From Rubrivivax sp. (GTDB lineage: Bacteria; Pseudomonadota; Gammaproteobacteria; Burkholderiales; Burkholderiaceae_C), in the NCBI GenBank assembly GCA_016788525.1, contig JAEUPD010000255.1, positions 1 through 34,255 on the forward strand: 34,255 nucleotides of DNA, written 5' to 3'. A model generated the notes under the pieces. That model was not told where the DNA came from. It saw only the letters and a program-made list of their open reading frames with translations, and ran no database searches. The translations under genes and the position numbers were made by a program. This document shows, piece by piece, positions 1 to 7,856 of this stretch (position 1 is the stretch's first letter; each line of letters opens with the position of its first letter).

Positions 1-819
1 TGCCGAAGGCGCGATGCCGATCGTGCCGGTGCACGCCGGCCCGAGGTCGGACAGGATGTCGCCGAACAGGTTGCTTGCCACCACCACGTCGAAGTGCTGC
101 GGCCGCTGCACGAAGTGCGCGGTGAGGATGTCGATGTGGAAGCGGTCCACCGCCACCTGGGGATAGTTCCTGGCCATCGCCGCCACACGCTCGTCCCAGT
201 ACGGCATGGTGATGGCGATGCCGTTGCTCTTGGTGGCCGAGGTGAGCTTCCTGCGCGGGCGCGAGGCGGCCAGCTCGAAGGCAAATTTCAGCACGCGGTC
301 GACACCGTGGCGCGACATCACGGTTTCCTGGATGACCACCTCGCGCTCGGTACCCTCGTACATGCGGCCGCCCACGCTGGAGTACTCGCCCTCGGTGTTC
401 TCGCGCACGATCCACATGTCGATCTCACCGGGCTTGAGCGCTTCGCCGGCGCGGTTGACCAGCGGGCTGCGGATGCCGGGCATCAGGCGCGCGGGCCGCA
501 GGTTGATGTACTGGTCGAACTCGCGGCGGAACTTCAGCAGGCTGCCCCACAGCGACACGTGGTCGGGCACGGTGGCCGGCCAGCCCACGGCACCGTAGAA
601 GATGGCCTCGTGGCCGCCGATGCGGTCCTTCCAGTCGGCCGGCATCATCTCGCCGTGCCGCGCGTAGTAGTCGCAGTTGGCGAAGTCGAACTCGTCCAAT
701 TGCAGCGCGATGCCGAAGCGCGTGGCCGCCGACTGCAGCACGCGCACGCCTTCGGGCATCACTTCCTTGCCGATGCCGTCGCCGGCGATGACGGCGATGC
801 GGTGGGTCGTCGAACTCAT
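1..819 (-). CDS. dmlA: D-malate / tartrate dehydrogenase (decarboxylating), 3' part off window
   Basis: NAD-dependent beta-decarboxylating dehydrogenase of the isocitrate/isopropylmalate dehydrogenase family. It should oxidise D-malate, and often L-tartrate, to pyruvate and CO2 in the cytosol. 273 codons are visible; family members run to about 360 residues, so the last ~85 lie beyond the left edge. Seen in the translation: an N-terminal GDGIGKEV motif, HGEMMPADW, the subfamily stretch around SLWGSLLKFRREFDQY, RENTEGEYSS, SATKSN, and DILSDLGPACTGTIG near the cut. These match DmlA/TtuC better than LeuB. The ATG at 819 overlaps the stop of the upstream EamA gene as ATGA and has an AAGGAG site 5 nt before it, so the two are probably co-translated. 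Substrate preference between malate and tartrate cannot be settled from sequence. Confidence 0.9.
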   Translation of the reverse strand, partial: MSSTTHRIAVIAGDGIGKEVMPEGVRVLQSAATRFGIALQLDEFDFANCDYYARHGEMMPADWKDRIGGHEAIFYGAVGWPATVPDHVSLWGSLLKFRREFDQYINLRPARLMPGIRSPLVNRAGEALKPGEIDMWIVRENTEGEYSSVGGRMYEGTEREVVIQETVMSRHGVDRVLKFAFELAASRPRRKLTSATKSNGIAITMPYWDERVAAMARNYPQVAVDRFHIDILTAHFVQRPQHFDVVVASNLFGDILSDLGPACTGTIGIAPSA

Positions 820-1781
820 GGGGTCTCCTTGGTGGAAGGCGTGGGCCCCGCGCCGATTGCAGAGGATGCGGGCAGCAGCGCAGCGGCCGGTGCCGGGGTC
901 CGCACCACCAGCCACACGCCCAGCGCCGTGAGCGCCATGCCGGCCAGCACCTGCAGGCCCAGCGGCTCGCCGAAGATGAACCAGGCCATCACGGCGGTGG
1001 TGGGCGGCACGAGGTACAGCAGGCTCGTCACCCGCGTGGCCGCGCCGCGCTGGATGAGCAGGTACAGCAGCGAGCTGCCGCCCAGCGTGAGGCCGAACAC
1101 CGACCAGGCCATCGCGCCGACGAACTCGGCGTTGACCTGCATCGGCAGATCTTCCCACCAGGCCAGCGGCGCGGTGACGACGAGTGCCGCGCCCAGCTGC
1201 ACGGTGTTGGCGGTGCGCACGTCGCACGGCTGCACGCGCCGCTTCTGGTACAGCGTGCCGATGGTGATGGCCAGCAGCGCCCCCACGGCAAGCGCGAAGT
1301 TCAGCGGCGTCACCTCGCCCACGTCCAGCTTGCGCCCCACCACGAGCAGCAGGCCCGCGAGCCCGAGCGCCAGGCCCAGCCACTGGCGCGGGGCGATGCG
1401 GTGCTCGGCGCCGGTGGCGCTGACCCACAACGCGGTCAACAGCGGCTGGAAGCCGACGATCAGCGCCGACGTGCCCGCGCCGATGCCCGCCTTCACCGCG
1501 GCCCACACACCGCCCAGGTAGCCCGCGTGCATCAGCACGCCGGCCACCGCCAGGTGCGCCCACTGCGCGCGGCCGCGCGGCCAGGCCGCCCGCGCCCAGG
1601 CAATCCACACCAGGAAAGCGGCCATCGACAACGCATAGCGCCAGGCCAGGAAGCCCATGGGCCCGGCATGCGGCATGCCGAAGCGCGCGACGATGAAGCC
1701 GGTGCTCCAGATGAGCACGAACACCGCCGGCATGGCGGCGATCAGCCCCGCCTGGCGCCGGCTGGCATCCGCCGAGTTCAC
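816..1781 (-). CDS. EamA/DMT-family transporter
   Basis: Inner-membrane protein of the drug/metabolite transporter superfamily, 321 residues, with two EamA repeats and about ten hydrophobic helices. The first begins near residue 16 (MPAVFVLIWSTGFIVARFG); the second repeat carries the typical G-x-x-L-x-F-GEPL region (WFIFGEPLGLQVL). The substrate is unknown; family members export amino acids, metabolites or organic acids. The GTG at 1781 is preferred because GGAG lies about 8 nt upstream. ATG at 1733, just before the first helix, is the alternative. The stop overlaps the ATG of the malate/tartrate dehydrogenase, so a role in handling a related C4 acid is possible, but this is inference from context. 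Confidence 0.88.
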   Translation of the reverse strand: MNSADASRRQAGLIAAMPAVFVLIWSTGFIVARFGMPHAGPMGFLAWRYALSMAAFLVWIAWARAAWPRGRAQWAHLAVAGVLMHAGYLGGVWAAVKAGIGAGTSALIVGFQPLLTALWVSATGAEHRIAPRQWLGLALGLAGLLLVVGRKLDVGEVTPLNFALAVGALLAITIGTLYQKRRVQPCDVRTANTVQLGAALVVTAPLAWWEDLPMQVNAEFVGAMAWSVFGLTLGGSSLLYLLIQRGAATRVTSLLYLVPPTTAVMAWFIFGEPLGLQVLAGMALTALGVWLVVRTPAPAAALLPASSAIGAGPTPSTKETP

Positions 1782-1836
1782 CGGGCGGCTCCGCGGGCCG
1801 CGCGGACAGGCGTCGCACTCACCCCGGCAGCCAACT

Positions 1837-2403
1837 TCAGCGCGCCTTGGCGCGGATCTCGGGGATCGCCCGGCGCAGGTAGTAGACCATCGACCAGATC
1901 GTCAGCACCGCGGCAATCCAGATCAGCACCGTGCCCCACAGGCGCGTGTCGATGACGCCGAACAGTGCCCCGTCGTACAGCAGGAACGGGATGGCCACCA
2001 TCTGCACCAGCGTCTTGGCCTTGCCCACGACGTGCACGGCCACGCTGCGGCTGGCACCGATCTGCGCCATCCACTCGCGCAGCGCCGAGATGGCGATCTC
2101 GCGGCCGATGATGATGAGCGCCACGAACACGTCGGCGCGCTTCAGGTGCACCAGCACCAGCACGCAGGCGCAGACGAGGAACTTGTCGGCCACGGGGTCG
2201 AGGAAGGCACCGAACGACGAACTCTGGTTGAGCTTGCGCGCCAGGTAGCCGTCGAGCCAGTCGGTGAGTGCAAAGAGCACGAACAGCACGGTGGCGATGA
2301 GGTTGCGCAGCTCGGCCGGCCATGGCAGGTAGAACACCCCCACGATGAGCGGAATCGCGGCGATGCGCGCCCAGGTCAGCAGCGTGGGGACGGTGAGGAA
2401 CAT
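1837..2403 (-). CDS. pgsA: CDP-diacylglycerol-glycerol-3-phosphate 3-phosphatidyltransferase
   Basis: Makes phosphatidylglycerol phosphate from CDP-diacylglycerol and glycerol 3-phosphate, the committed step to phosphatidylglycerol and cardiolipin, in the inner membrane. 188 residues, the usual length. The CDP-alcohol phosphatidyltransferase signature is complete: D48-x2-D51-G52-x2-A55-R56-x8-G65-x3-D69-x3-D73. Several hydrophobic helices follow. The ATG at 2403 gives the normal N-terminus (MFLTVPTLLTWARI); the frame stays open 24 codons upstream, but that stretch is Arg/Ala-rich and unlike the family. It lies 126 bp downstream of uvrC on the same strand, a widespread proteobacterial pairing. 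The tRNA genes that often follow pgsA are absent here. Confidence 0.95.
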   Translation of the reverse strand: MFLTVPTLLTWARIAAIPLIVGVFYLPWPAELRNLIATVLFVLFALTDWLDGYLARKLNQSSSFGAFLDPVADKFLVCACVLVLVHLKRADVFVALIIIGREIAISALREWMAQIGASRSVAVHVVGKAKTLVQMVAIPFLLYDGALFGVIDTRLWGTVLIWIAAVLTIWSMVYYLRRAIPEIRAKAR

Positions 2404-2529
2404 GGCGGTTCGAGGGCAGGCCGGATGGCATTCTCGCCGCAACGCGCATGCCCGGCGGGCTGCCGCGTCCCGCACGTCGGTTGGCGCCCCGCTGACAGGG
2501 CGGAACTCGATCCGCGCGGCCGTGCGTGC

Positions 2530-4797
2530 TCAGTGCAGCGCGCGGTAGATCTCCTCGGCCAGCTCGCGCGAGATGCCTTCCACGCCGGCGAGGTCGTCCA
2601 CCCCCGCGTTGACCACGCCGCGCACGCCGCCGAAGCGCTGCAGCAGCCGCGCGCGCTTGCGCGGGCCCACCCCCGGAATCTCCTCCAGCCGGCTGCCGCC
2701 GGTGCGCACGCTGGCACGCCGGGCGCGCATGCCGGTGATGGCGAAGCGGTGCGCCTCGTCGCGGATCTGCGCCACCAGCATCAACGCGGCCGAATCATGA
2801 CCCAGCGTCAGCTTGGGGCGGCCGTCGGCGAACACCAGTTCCTCCAGCCCGACCTTGCGGCCCTCGCCCTTCTCGACGCCGACGATGAGGTCGGTGTTGA
2901 GGCCGATCTCCTCGAACACCTCGCGCGCCATCGCCACCTGGCCGCGGCCGCCGTCGACGAGCACGAGGTCGGGCAGGCGGGCCGCCGCGCGTGCTTTCCT
3001 GGGCGGTGCGGGCACGGCCGGCGTGTCCGCCGGGCCTTCGCCCGCGGCTGGCGCGCTCGCCGGGTTGCCCGGGGCGCCCGCCGCGCCTGCTTCGCCCGCC
3101 GCGCCGGCATCGGGCCCATCGCCCTGGCCCGCGGCCACCGCCTCGGCCAGCCGCGCGTAGCGGCGCGTCAGCACCTGGCGCATGGCCGCATAGTCGTCGC
3201 CGCCGGTCACGCCTTCGATGTTGAAGCGGCGGTACTGCGCCGGCTGCATGCGGTGGCCCTCGTAGACCACGCAGCTGGCCTGCGTGGCCTCGCCTGCGGT
3301 GTGGCTGACATCGAAGCACTCGATGCGCAGCGCCGCCGGGTCCTCGAGGTCGAGCTCCAGCACCTCGGCCAGCGCGCGCGTGCGCTGCTGCTGCGAGCCT
3401 TCCTCGGCCAGCAGGCGCGCCAGCGCAATCTGCGCACCGCGCTCGGCCATCTCCAGCCAGATGCGTCGCTGCTCGCGCGGCTGGTGCGTGGCACGCACCT
3501 TCACGCCGGCGTGGGTGGCCAGGGCCTCCAGCAGCGTGGCGTCCAGCGGGTGGCTGGTGATGAGTTGCGGCGGCACGGCCTGGCTCAGGTAGTGCTGGGC
3601 GACGAACGCTTCCAGCACCGCGACCTCCGGCGTGCGCATGGCTGCGGCGGTGCCGGCCTGTGCCCCTTCCGCGCCATCCACTCCCTCGGTCTCCTGCGCT
3701 CCCTGCGCCCCGGCCCCCTCGTCGCGTGCCAGCGCCGCGCCCTCGTCGACATGGGTCGGAAAGTACGCGCGATCGCCCAGGTGCCGGCTGCCGCGCACCA
3801 TCGCCAGGTTCACGCAGGCGCGGCCGCCGGCGACGCGGACCGCGAGGACATCGACGTCCTTGTCGGCCGCCGACAGGCTGCTGGCCTCCACCGCCTGCTG
3901 GTGCAGCACGCGCGACAGCGAGCCGATGCGGTCGCGCACCGCGGCGGCCTTCTCGAAGGCCAGCGCCTCGGCGTGCGCCATCATCTGCGCCTGCAGGTCC
4001 TCGATCACCGCCTGGGCCTCGCCGAGCAGGAAGCGCTCGGCATCGCGCACGTCATGGGCGTACTCGGGCGGGCTGATCGCGCCCACGCACGGCGCAGAGC
4101 AGCGCTCGATGTCGTGCAGAAGGCACGGCCGGCTGCGGTTGCGGAACACCGTGTCCTCGCAGGTGCGCAGGCGGAAGACCTTCTGCACCAGCTGGATCGT
4201 CTGCTTCACCGCCCAGGCGTTGGGGTAGGGGCCGAAGTAGCGATGCCTGCGGTCCACCGCCCCGCGGAAGTAGGCCACGCGCGGGTAGATCGCCTCGCTC
4301 GGTGCGCCGGCCGACGGCAGCGTGCCCGGCTTGGCGGCAACGCCGGTGATCTTCAGGTACGGGTAGCTCTTGTCGTCGCGAAAGAGGATGTTGAAGCGCG
4401 GCGCCAGCGCCTTGATGAGGTTGTTCTCCAGCAGCAGCGCCTCGGCCTCGGTGCGCACCACCGTGGTCTCCAGCCGCGCGATGCGCGAGACCATCTGGCC
4501 GATGCGCGTGCCGTCGTGCCCGCGGTGCAGGTAGCTGGACACGCGGTTCTTCAGGTGCCGCGCCTTGCCGACGTACAGCACGTTGTCGTGCGCGTCGAAC
4601 CAGCGGTAGACGCCCGGAAGGCCGGGCAGCGCAGCCACTTCGGCCAGCAGGCGTTCGCGCACGGCGTCGCTTGGTGCGTCGCCCGAAGTGTCGCGCGCCG
4701 CACCGCTCGCAGCACCGCCCGCAGCACCGCTCGCAGCGTCACCCGAACGTGGCGGCTGCGGCGCGCCCGGTGCAGTGGTGGCGGCTCGCTTGCTCAT
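2530..4797 (-). CDS. uvrC: Excinuclease ABC subunit C
   Basis: Nuclease subunit of UvrABC nucleotide excision repair; makes the 3' and 5' incisions around a lesion. 755 residues from the ATG at 4797, against about 610 for the family. In order: an Ala/Gly/Ser-rich N-terminal tail (~1-50), a GIY-YIG nuclease domain (~58-140, with GVYRWFD and [13 protein letters not shown]), a Cys-rich linker, a UVR domain (~266-300), the RNase H-like domain with FDVSHT (D496), VDGGRGQ (D615) and RDEAHRFA (H683), and two C-terminal helix-hairpin-helix motifs ([15 protein letters not shown]). The extra length is two low-complexity insertions (~356-388 and ~557-605) plus the tail. An upstream in-frame ATG at 4833 would overlap earP and is less likely. 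A CAGAAT -10-like hexamer lies 9 nt before the chosen start. Confidence 0.95.
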   Translation of the reverse strand: MSKRAATTAPGAPQPPRSGDAASGAAGGAASGAARDTSGDAPSDAVRERLLAEVAALPGLPGVYRWFDAHDNVLYVGKARHLKNRVSSYLHRGHDGTRIGQMVSRIARLETTVVRTEAEALLLENNLIKALAPRFNILFRDDKSYPYLKITGVAAKPGTLPSAGAPSEAIYPRVAYFRGAVDRRHRYFGPYPNAWAVKQTIQLVQKVFRLRTCEDTVFRNRSRPCLLHDIERCSAPCVGAISPPEYAHDVRDAERFLLGEAQAVIEDLQAQMMAHAEALAFEKAAAVRDRIGSLSRVLHQQAVEASSLSAADKDVDVLAVRVAGGRACVNLAMVRGSRHLGDRAYFPTHVDEGAALARDEGAGAQGAQETEGVDGAEGAQAGTAAAMRTPEVAVLEAFVAQHYLSQAVPPQLITSHPLDATLLEALATHAGVKVRATHQPREQRRIWLEMAERGAQIALARLLAEEGSQQQRTRALAEVLELDLEDPAALRIECFDVSHTAGEATQASCVVYEGHRMQPAQYRRFNIEGVTGGDDYAAMRQVLTRRYARLAEAVAAGQGDGPDAGAAGEAGAAGAPGNPASAPAAGEGPADTPAVPAPPRKARAAARLPDLVLVDGGRGQVAMAREVFEEIGLNTDLIVGVEKGEGRKVGLEELVFADGRPKLTLGHDSAALMLVAQIRDEAHRFAITGMRARRASVRTGGSRLEEIPGVGPRKRARLLQRFGGVRGVVNAGVDDLAGVEGISRELAEEIYRALH

Positions 4798-4831
4798 CGC
4801 GGCGGCATTCTGCCGGCTTCGATAATTCGCC

Positions 4832-5884
4832 ATGCCCGGCGCCCCGATGGAAAGGCCCAGCCCGTCGTTGCGATGGGACCTCTACTGCCGCGTCGTGGAC
4901 AACTTCGGCGACGTCGGCGTGTGCTGGCGGCTGGCCACGCAGCTGGCCGCCTTGGGCGACACGGTGCGGCTGGTCACCGACGATCCTTCGGCCCTGGCCT
5001 GGATGGCGCCGCCGGGCGCTCGCCCCGCGGGCGTCTCGGTGTGGCCTTGGCCCGGGCCGGCCGGTGTGGCTGCGCCGATCGTCGTCGAGGCCTTCGGCTG
5101 CGAGCTGCCGGCCGCCACGCTGGAGGCGATGCGCCGCACCGACCCGGTGTGGATCAACCTCGAGTACCTCAGCGCCGAGACGTATGTCGAGCGCTCGCAC
5201 GGCCTGCCCTCGCCGCGCAGCGACGGGCTGCGCAAGTGGTTCTTCTACCCGGGCTTCACCCCGGGCACGGGTGGCCTGCTGCGCGAGCCCGGGCTGGCCG
5301 CGCGGCGCGCCGCCTTCGACCGCGATGCCTGGCTGCGTGTGCAGGGCGTGCCGCGGCGCGAAGGCGAGCGCGTGGCCACCCTCTTCTGCTACGACAACCC
5401 GGCGCTGGATGCGCTGCGGTCTGCGCTGGCCGACGCGCCCACGCTGCTGCTGCTGACCCCGGGCCCGGCGCAGCGCCTGGTGCCGCAGGGCACCTCGCTG
5501 CCCGGGCACCTGCGCACGGCAGCGCTGCCTTGGCTCTCGCAAGAAGACTTCGACCACCTTTTGTGGAGCAGCGACCTCAACGCCGTGCGCGGCGAGGACT
5601 CGTTCGTGCGCGGGCTGTGGGCCGGCGCGGCGATGTTGTGGCAGGCCTATCCGCAGCACGACGCGGCCCACAAGGCCAAGGTCGAGGCGGCGATCGGGCA
5701 ACTGGCCCTGCCCAGCGACGTGGGCGCGGCGTGGCGCGCGTGGAACGGCATGGCGCCCTGGCGCGGTCTGCCTGCCCTTGCAGGCTGGCAGCCGGCGATC
5801 GAGGCTGCACGCGATCGACTCTGGCGCCAGGACGACCTCGTGACGCAGTTGCGGCACTTCGCGATCCAGCGGCTGAGGGGCTGA
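4832..5884 (+). CDS. earP: EF-P arginine-32 rhamnosyltransferase
   Basis: GT-B glycosyltransferase that transfers rhamnose from dTDP-L-rhamnose to Arg32 of elongation factor P in the cytosol, which activates EF-P for rescue of polyproline stalls. 350 residues. Seen: [20 protein letters not shown] at 14-33, whose DNFGD aspartates (23, 27) belong to the family's active site, and RGEDSFVRG at 253-261 for nucleotide-sugar binding. The target gene efp is immediately downstream on the same strand and encodes Arg at position 32, so enzyme and substrate match. ATG 4832 is taken as start; ATG 4847 ([10 protein letters not shown]) is an alternative. A GATAAT hexamer at 4821-4826 sits 5 nt before ATG 4832, and no Shine-Dalgarno sequence is visible. 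Confidence 0.94.
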   Translation: MPGAPMERPSPSLRWDLYCRVVDNFGDVGVCWRLATQLAALGDTVRLVTDDPSALAWMAPPGARPAGVSVWPWPGPAGVAAPIVVEAFGCELPAATLEAMRRTDPVWINLEYLSAETYVERSHGLPSPRSDGLRKWFFYPGFTPGTGGLLREPGLAARRAAFDRDAWLRVQGVPRREGERVATLFCYDNPALDALRSALADAPTLLLLTPGPAQRLVPQGTSLPGHLRTAALPWLSQEDFDHLLWSSDLNAVRGEDSFVRGLWAGAAMLWQAYPQHDAAHKAKVEAAIGQLALPSDVGAAWRAWNGMAPWRGLPALAGWQPAIEAARDRLWRQDDLVTQLRHFAIQRLRG

Positions 5885-5919
5885 AAGGCCGCGACCGCGG
5901 GCGTCGGCGCATGCGCGGC

Positions 5920-5928
5920 TGCTAAAAT
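5920..5928 (+). promoter_or_regulatory. Candidate extended -10 promoter of efp
   Basis: TGC followed by TAAAAT (hexamer at 5923-5928) reads as an extended -10 element (TGnTATAAT with one mismatch) in an otherwise G+C-rich gap. No convincing -35 is seen. It would place the transcript start near 5935 and give efp a leader of about 220 nt. Found by eye only. Confidence 0.5.
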
Positions 5929-5934
5929 CGCCCG

Positions 5935-6155
5935 CTTCGAAACGGCAACACGGGCCTGCGCCGCCGGCTTTCCGGCAGCGGCACCCGGCCGCCGCAACGG
6001 CGGGCGCCTTGCGCGCTTGTCCGCAGTCACCACGGCGGCCCCGGGGCCGCCGCTGCCCCGGGGGCCCGCACCCGCCCGGGTCCGGGCCGGGGCGCCGGGC
6101 ACCGCCCTCCAGCAACTTCTCCGTCGATCGTCCCCGTCACCACGGGGCCCCCACC
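5935..6155 (+). promoter_or_regulatory. Long structured 5' leader of efp
   Basis: Roughly 220 nt of G+C-rich sequence precede the efp ATG. It contains GCCGG-CTTT-CCGGC near the start, a perfect 20-bp palindrome at 6033-6052 centred on CCCCGGGG, further GCCCCGG/CCGGGGC repeats, and a hairpin CCCCGT-CACC-ACGGGG at 6132-6147 ending 8 nt before the start codon. No GGAG-type ribosome site is visible before the ATG. A regulatory role is inference; part of the signal may simply reflect base composition. Confidence 0.4.
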
Positions 6156-6710
6156 ATGAAACTCGCTCAAGAAATCCGCGCCGGCAACGTCATCATGCAG
6201 GGCAAGGACCCGATGGTCGTGCTCAAGACCGAGTACAGCCGCGGCGGGCGCAACGCCGCCACCGTGCGCATGAAGATGAAGAACCTGCTCAACGGCGGCG
6301 GCGCCGAGGTGGTGTTCAAGGCCGACGACAAGATGGACCCCATCGTGCTGGACAAGAAGGAGTGCACCTACTCCTACTTCGCCGACCCGATGTACGTGTT
6401 CATGGACGGCGACTACAACCAGTACGAGGTCGAAGCCGAGAACATGGGCGACGCCATCCAGTACCTGGAAGACGGCATGCCGGTGGAGGTGACCTTCTAC
6501 GACGGCAAGGCGATCAGCGTCGAGATGCCCACCACCGTGGTGCGGCAGATCAACACCGAGCCGGCCGTCAAGGGCGACACCTCGGGCAAGGTGATGAAGC
6601 CGGCCAAGCTGGTGGGCACCGGCTTCGAGATCAGCGTGCCGCTCTTCGTGGAAGACGGCGACAAGGTCGAGATCGACACGCGCACGCACGAGTACCGCAA
6701 GCGGGTGTGA
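6156..6710 (+). CDS. efp: Elongation factor P (Arg32 type)
   Basis: Binds between the ribosomal P and E sites and promotes peptide-bond formation at proline runs. 184 residues, the normal length. The N-terminal KOW-like domain begins [13 protein letters not shown]; two OB domains follow, with [20 protein letters not shown] in the middle and a C-terminal domain containing [20 protein letters not shown]. Counting from Met1, residue 32 in the modification loop (SRGGRN) is arginine, not lysine. That is the substrate of EarP, encoded directly upstream, and it excludes the EpmAB lysine pathway for this protein. The start at 6156 gives the canonical N-terminus, although the frame is open further upstream. 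Codon use and length look normal. Confidence 0.97.
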   Translation: MKLAQEIRAGNVIMQGKDPMVVLKTEYSRGGRNAATVRMKMKNLLNGGGAEVVFKADDKMDPIVLDKKECTYSYFADPMYVFMDGDYNQYEVEAENMGDAIQYLEDGMPVEVTFYDGKAISVEMPTTVVRQINTEPAVKGDTSGKVMKPAKLVGTGFEISVPLFVEDGDKVEIDTRTHEYRKRV

Positions 6711-6711
6711 A

Positions 6712-6739
6712 GCCTGGGCGGCGCGCCGCGCGCCCGGGC
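6712..6739 (+). terminator. Possible stem-loop after efp
   Basis: GCCTGGGCG (6712-6720) can pair with CGCCCGGGC (6731-6739), a 9-bp stem with one G-T pair and a 10-nt loop, starting 1 nt after the efp stop. No T-tract follows, so a classical intrinsic terminator is not supported. Confidence 0.3.
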
Positions 6740-6854
6740 ACATGTGGCGCTGAGGGATGGCGGCTCGCGGCAACGACGTGCTCTGCATTCCAGGCCCCGC
6801 AAGACCCCTCGAAGAAGGTTTGGTCGTGCCTCGATAGCGGTTCGCGAGAGCACC

Positions 6855-7856
6855 GTGTCCTTCGACTTCGACGCGGCCGTCCTGGCGCCCCGCAGGCCGT
6901 GCGGCCCCTGCGGCCCCTGCGGCTCCTCGGGCCCGAAGCCGGGCATGCGGCGGCTGGCACCAGGCAGCGCTTGCCTCACGCCGGTGGCTCCCGGCTCGCG
7001 CCACCAGCGCGAGAAGCTCGCCGTGCTTTGCGCCTTCTGGCCACAGGCGCTGCTGAAGGACGAGCGCTTCGATCCGACGCCGGCCCTCGATGCGCTGGCC
7101 CGCCGGGCTGCCGCCGAACACCCGCAAGCTTTCGCATGGGACGGCCAGCATGCCGAAGCGCTGCTGCTGGGGACCGCGGTCCACGCCAATGGCGAGGTGC
7201 GGCAAACCGCCCCCGGCCGATTCGGACTGGGCGACGAGGTGGCGCGCTGCCTCTGCGGCCTGCCGGCCCGGTGGCGGCTGACCGGCCTGCTGAGCCTGGC
7301 CTTTCGCGAGGACTTCGCGATCGTCGACACGCTCGCGAGCACGTTGCCGTGGCTGGCCGTCGCGTTGCCCAGCCACTGGGCGCCCGAAGACAGGGTGGGC
7401 CGCCGCCTTGCCGAGGTGGCCCAAGGGCCATGGGCCGACGACACCCTGCTCAGCCAGGCCGCCGATTCGGCGGGGCGACAGGACCCCTCATCGGATCGCT
7501 GGGAGCAGTTCGTCTGGACGGTCACCGACCACCCGCGGCTGCACGCACATACCGACCGCTCGACGCGCCCGCGCTGGGCTGACACGCCGGTCGAACGCGC
7601 CTGGTGGCGCACCGAGCGGCAGACCTTCGTCCCCTTGCCCGATCTGAAGCAGGCCATCCTCACGATGGAGGTCGACGTGCAGCCACTGGCCCAGGCGCTG
7701 GCCGCTCCGGGCCGCGCGCGCCGGCTGCACGATGCCGTGGCCGACATGAGCGACGCAGCGCTTGCCGACCACGGCCTGGCGCCGGTGCGCGAGGCGCTGC
7801 TGGCCTGCCTGACACGGTGGGAGGTGCAGCCCGTGCTGCCCGCCGACGCCCCGTGA
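6855..7856 (+). CDS. DUF3445 family protein (heme-dependent oxidative N-demethylase-like)
   Basis: 333 residues from the GTG at 6855. The C-terminal half fits the DUF3445 family: the WRTERQTFVPLP segment, where the family has a conserved ERQT-x-x-LP element, followed by AILTMEVDVQPL. Characterised members are heme-dependent oxidative N-demethylases; the substrate of this bacterial branch is unknown to me. The N-terminus reads MSFDFDAAVLAP, then an unusual Cys-Gly-Pro repeat, then GMRRLAPG and LTPV, where other members go straight to the latter. The frame is open upstream to 6744, but GTG 6855 matches the family start better. The stop overlaps the GTG start of mnmC, so the two are probably co-translated. 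Family assignment is from remembered motifs. Confidence 0.72.
   Translation: MSFDFDAAVLAPRRPCGPCGPCGSSGPKPGMRRLAPGSACLTPVAPGSRHQREKLAVLCAFWPQALLKDERFDPTPALDALARRAAAEHPQAFAWDGQHAEALLLGTAVHANGEVRQTAPGRFGLGDEVARCLCGLPARWRLTGLLSLAFREDFAIVDTLASTLPWLAVALPSHWAPEDRVGRRLAEVAQGPWADDTLLSQAADSAGRQDPSSDRWEQFVWTVTDHPRLHAHTDRSTRPRWADTPVERAWWRTERQTFVPLPDLKQAILTMEVDVQPLAQALAAPGRARRLHDAVADMSDAALADHGLAPVREALLACLTRWEVQPVLPADAP
6900..6926 (+). repeat. 9-bp tandem repeat inside the DUF3445 gene
   Basis: Three copies of a 9-bp unit (TGCGGCCCC, TGCGGCCCC, TGCGGCTCC) encode Cys-Gly-Pro, Cys-Gly-Pro, Cys-Gly-Ser. The first two copies are identical and the third has one change, which suggests recent slippage. It lies near the N-terminus and keeps the frame. 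Confidence 0.8.

Noticed and set aside
2404-2529. tRNA gene near pgsA, as seen in many proteobacteria
   Set aside because: A GGTTCGAGG stretch resembles a T-loop, but no matching acceptor, anticodon or D arms can be folded.
1657-5925. A 1422-codon plus-strand open frame opposite uvrC and pgsA
   Set aside because: It is a His/Arg/Ala-rich antisense shadow of strongly conserved minus-strand genes and contains no domain.
6009-6155. N-terminal extension of EF-P, or a Pro-rich upstream ORF that could sense EF-P activity
   Set aside because: The frames are open only because the leader is very G+C-rich. The extension has no resemblance to EF-P, and the Pro-rich frame runs far into efp with no ribosome site or stop near the efp start.
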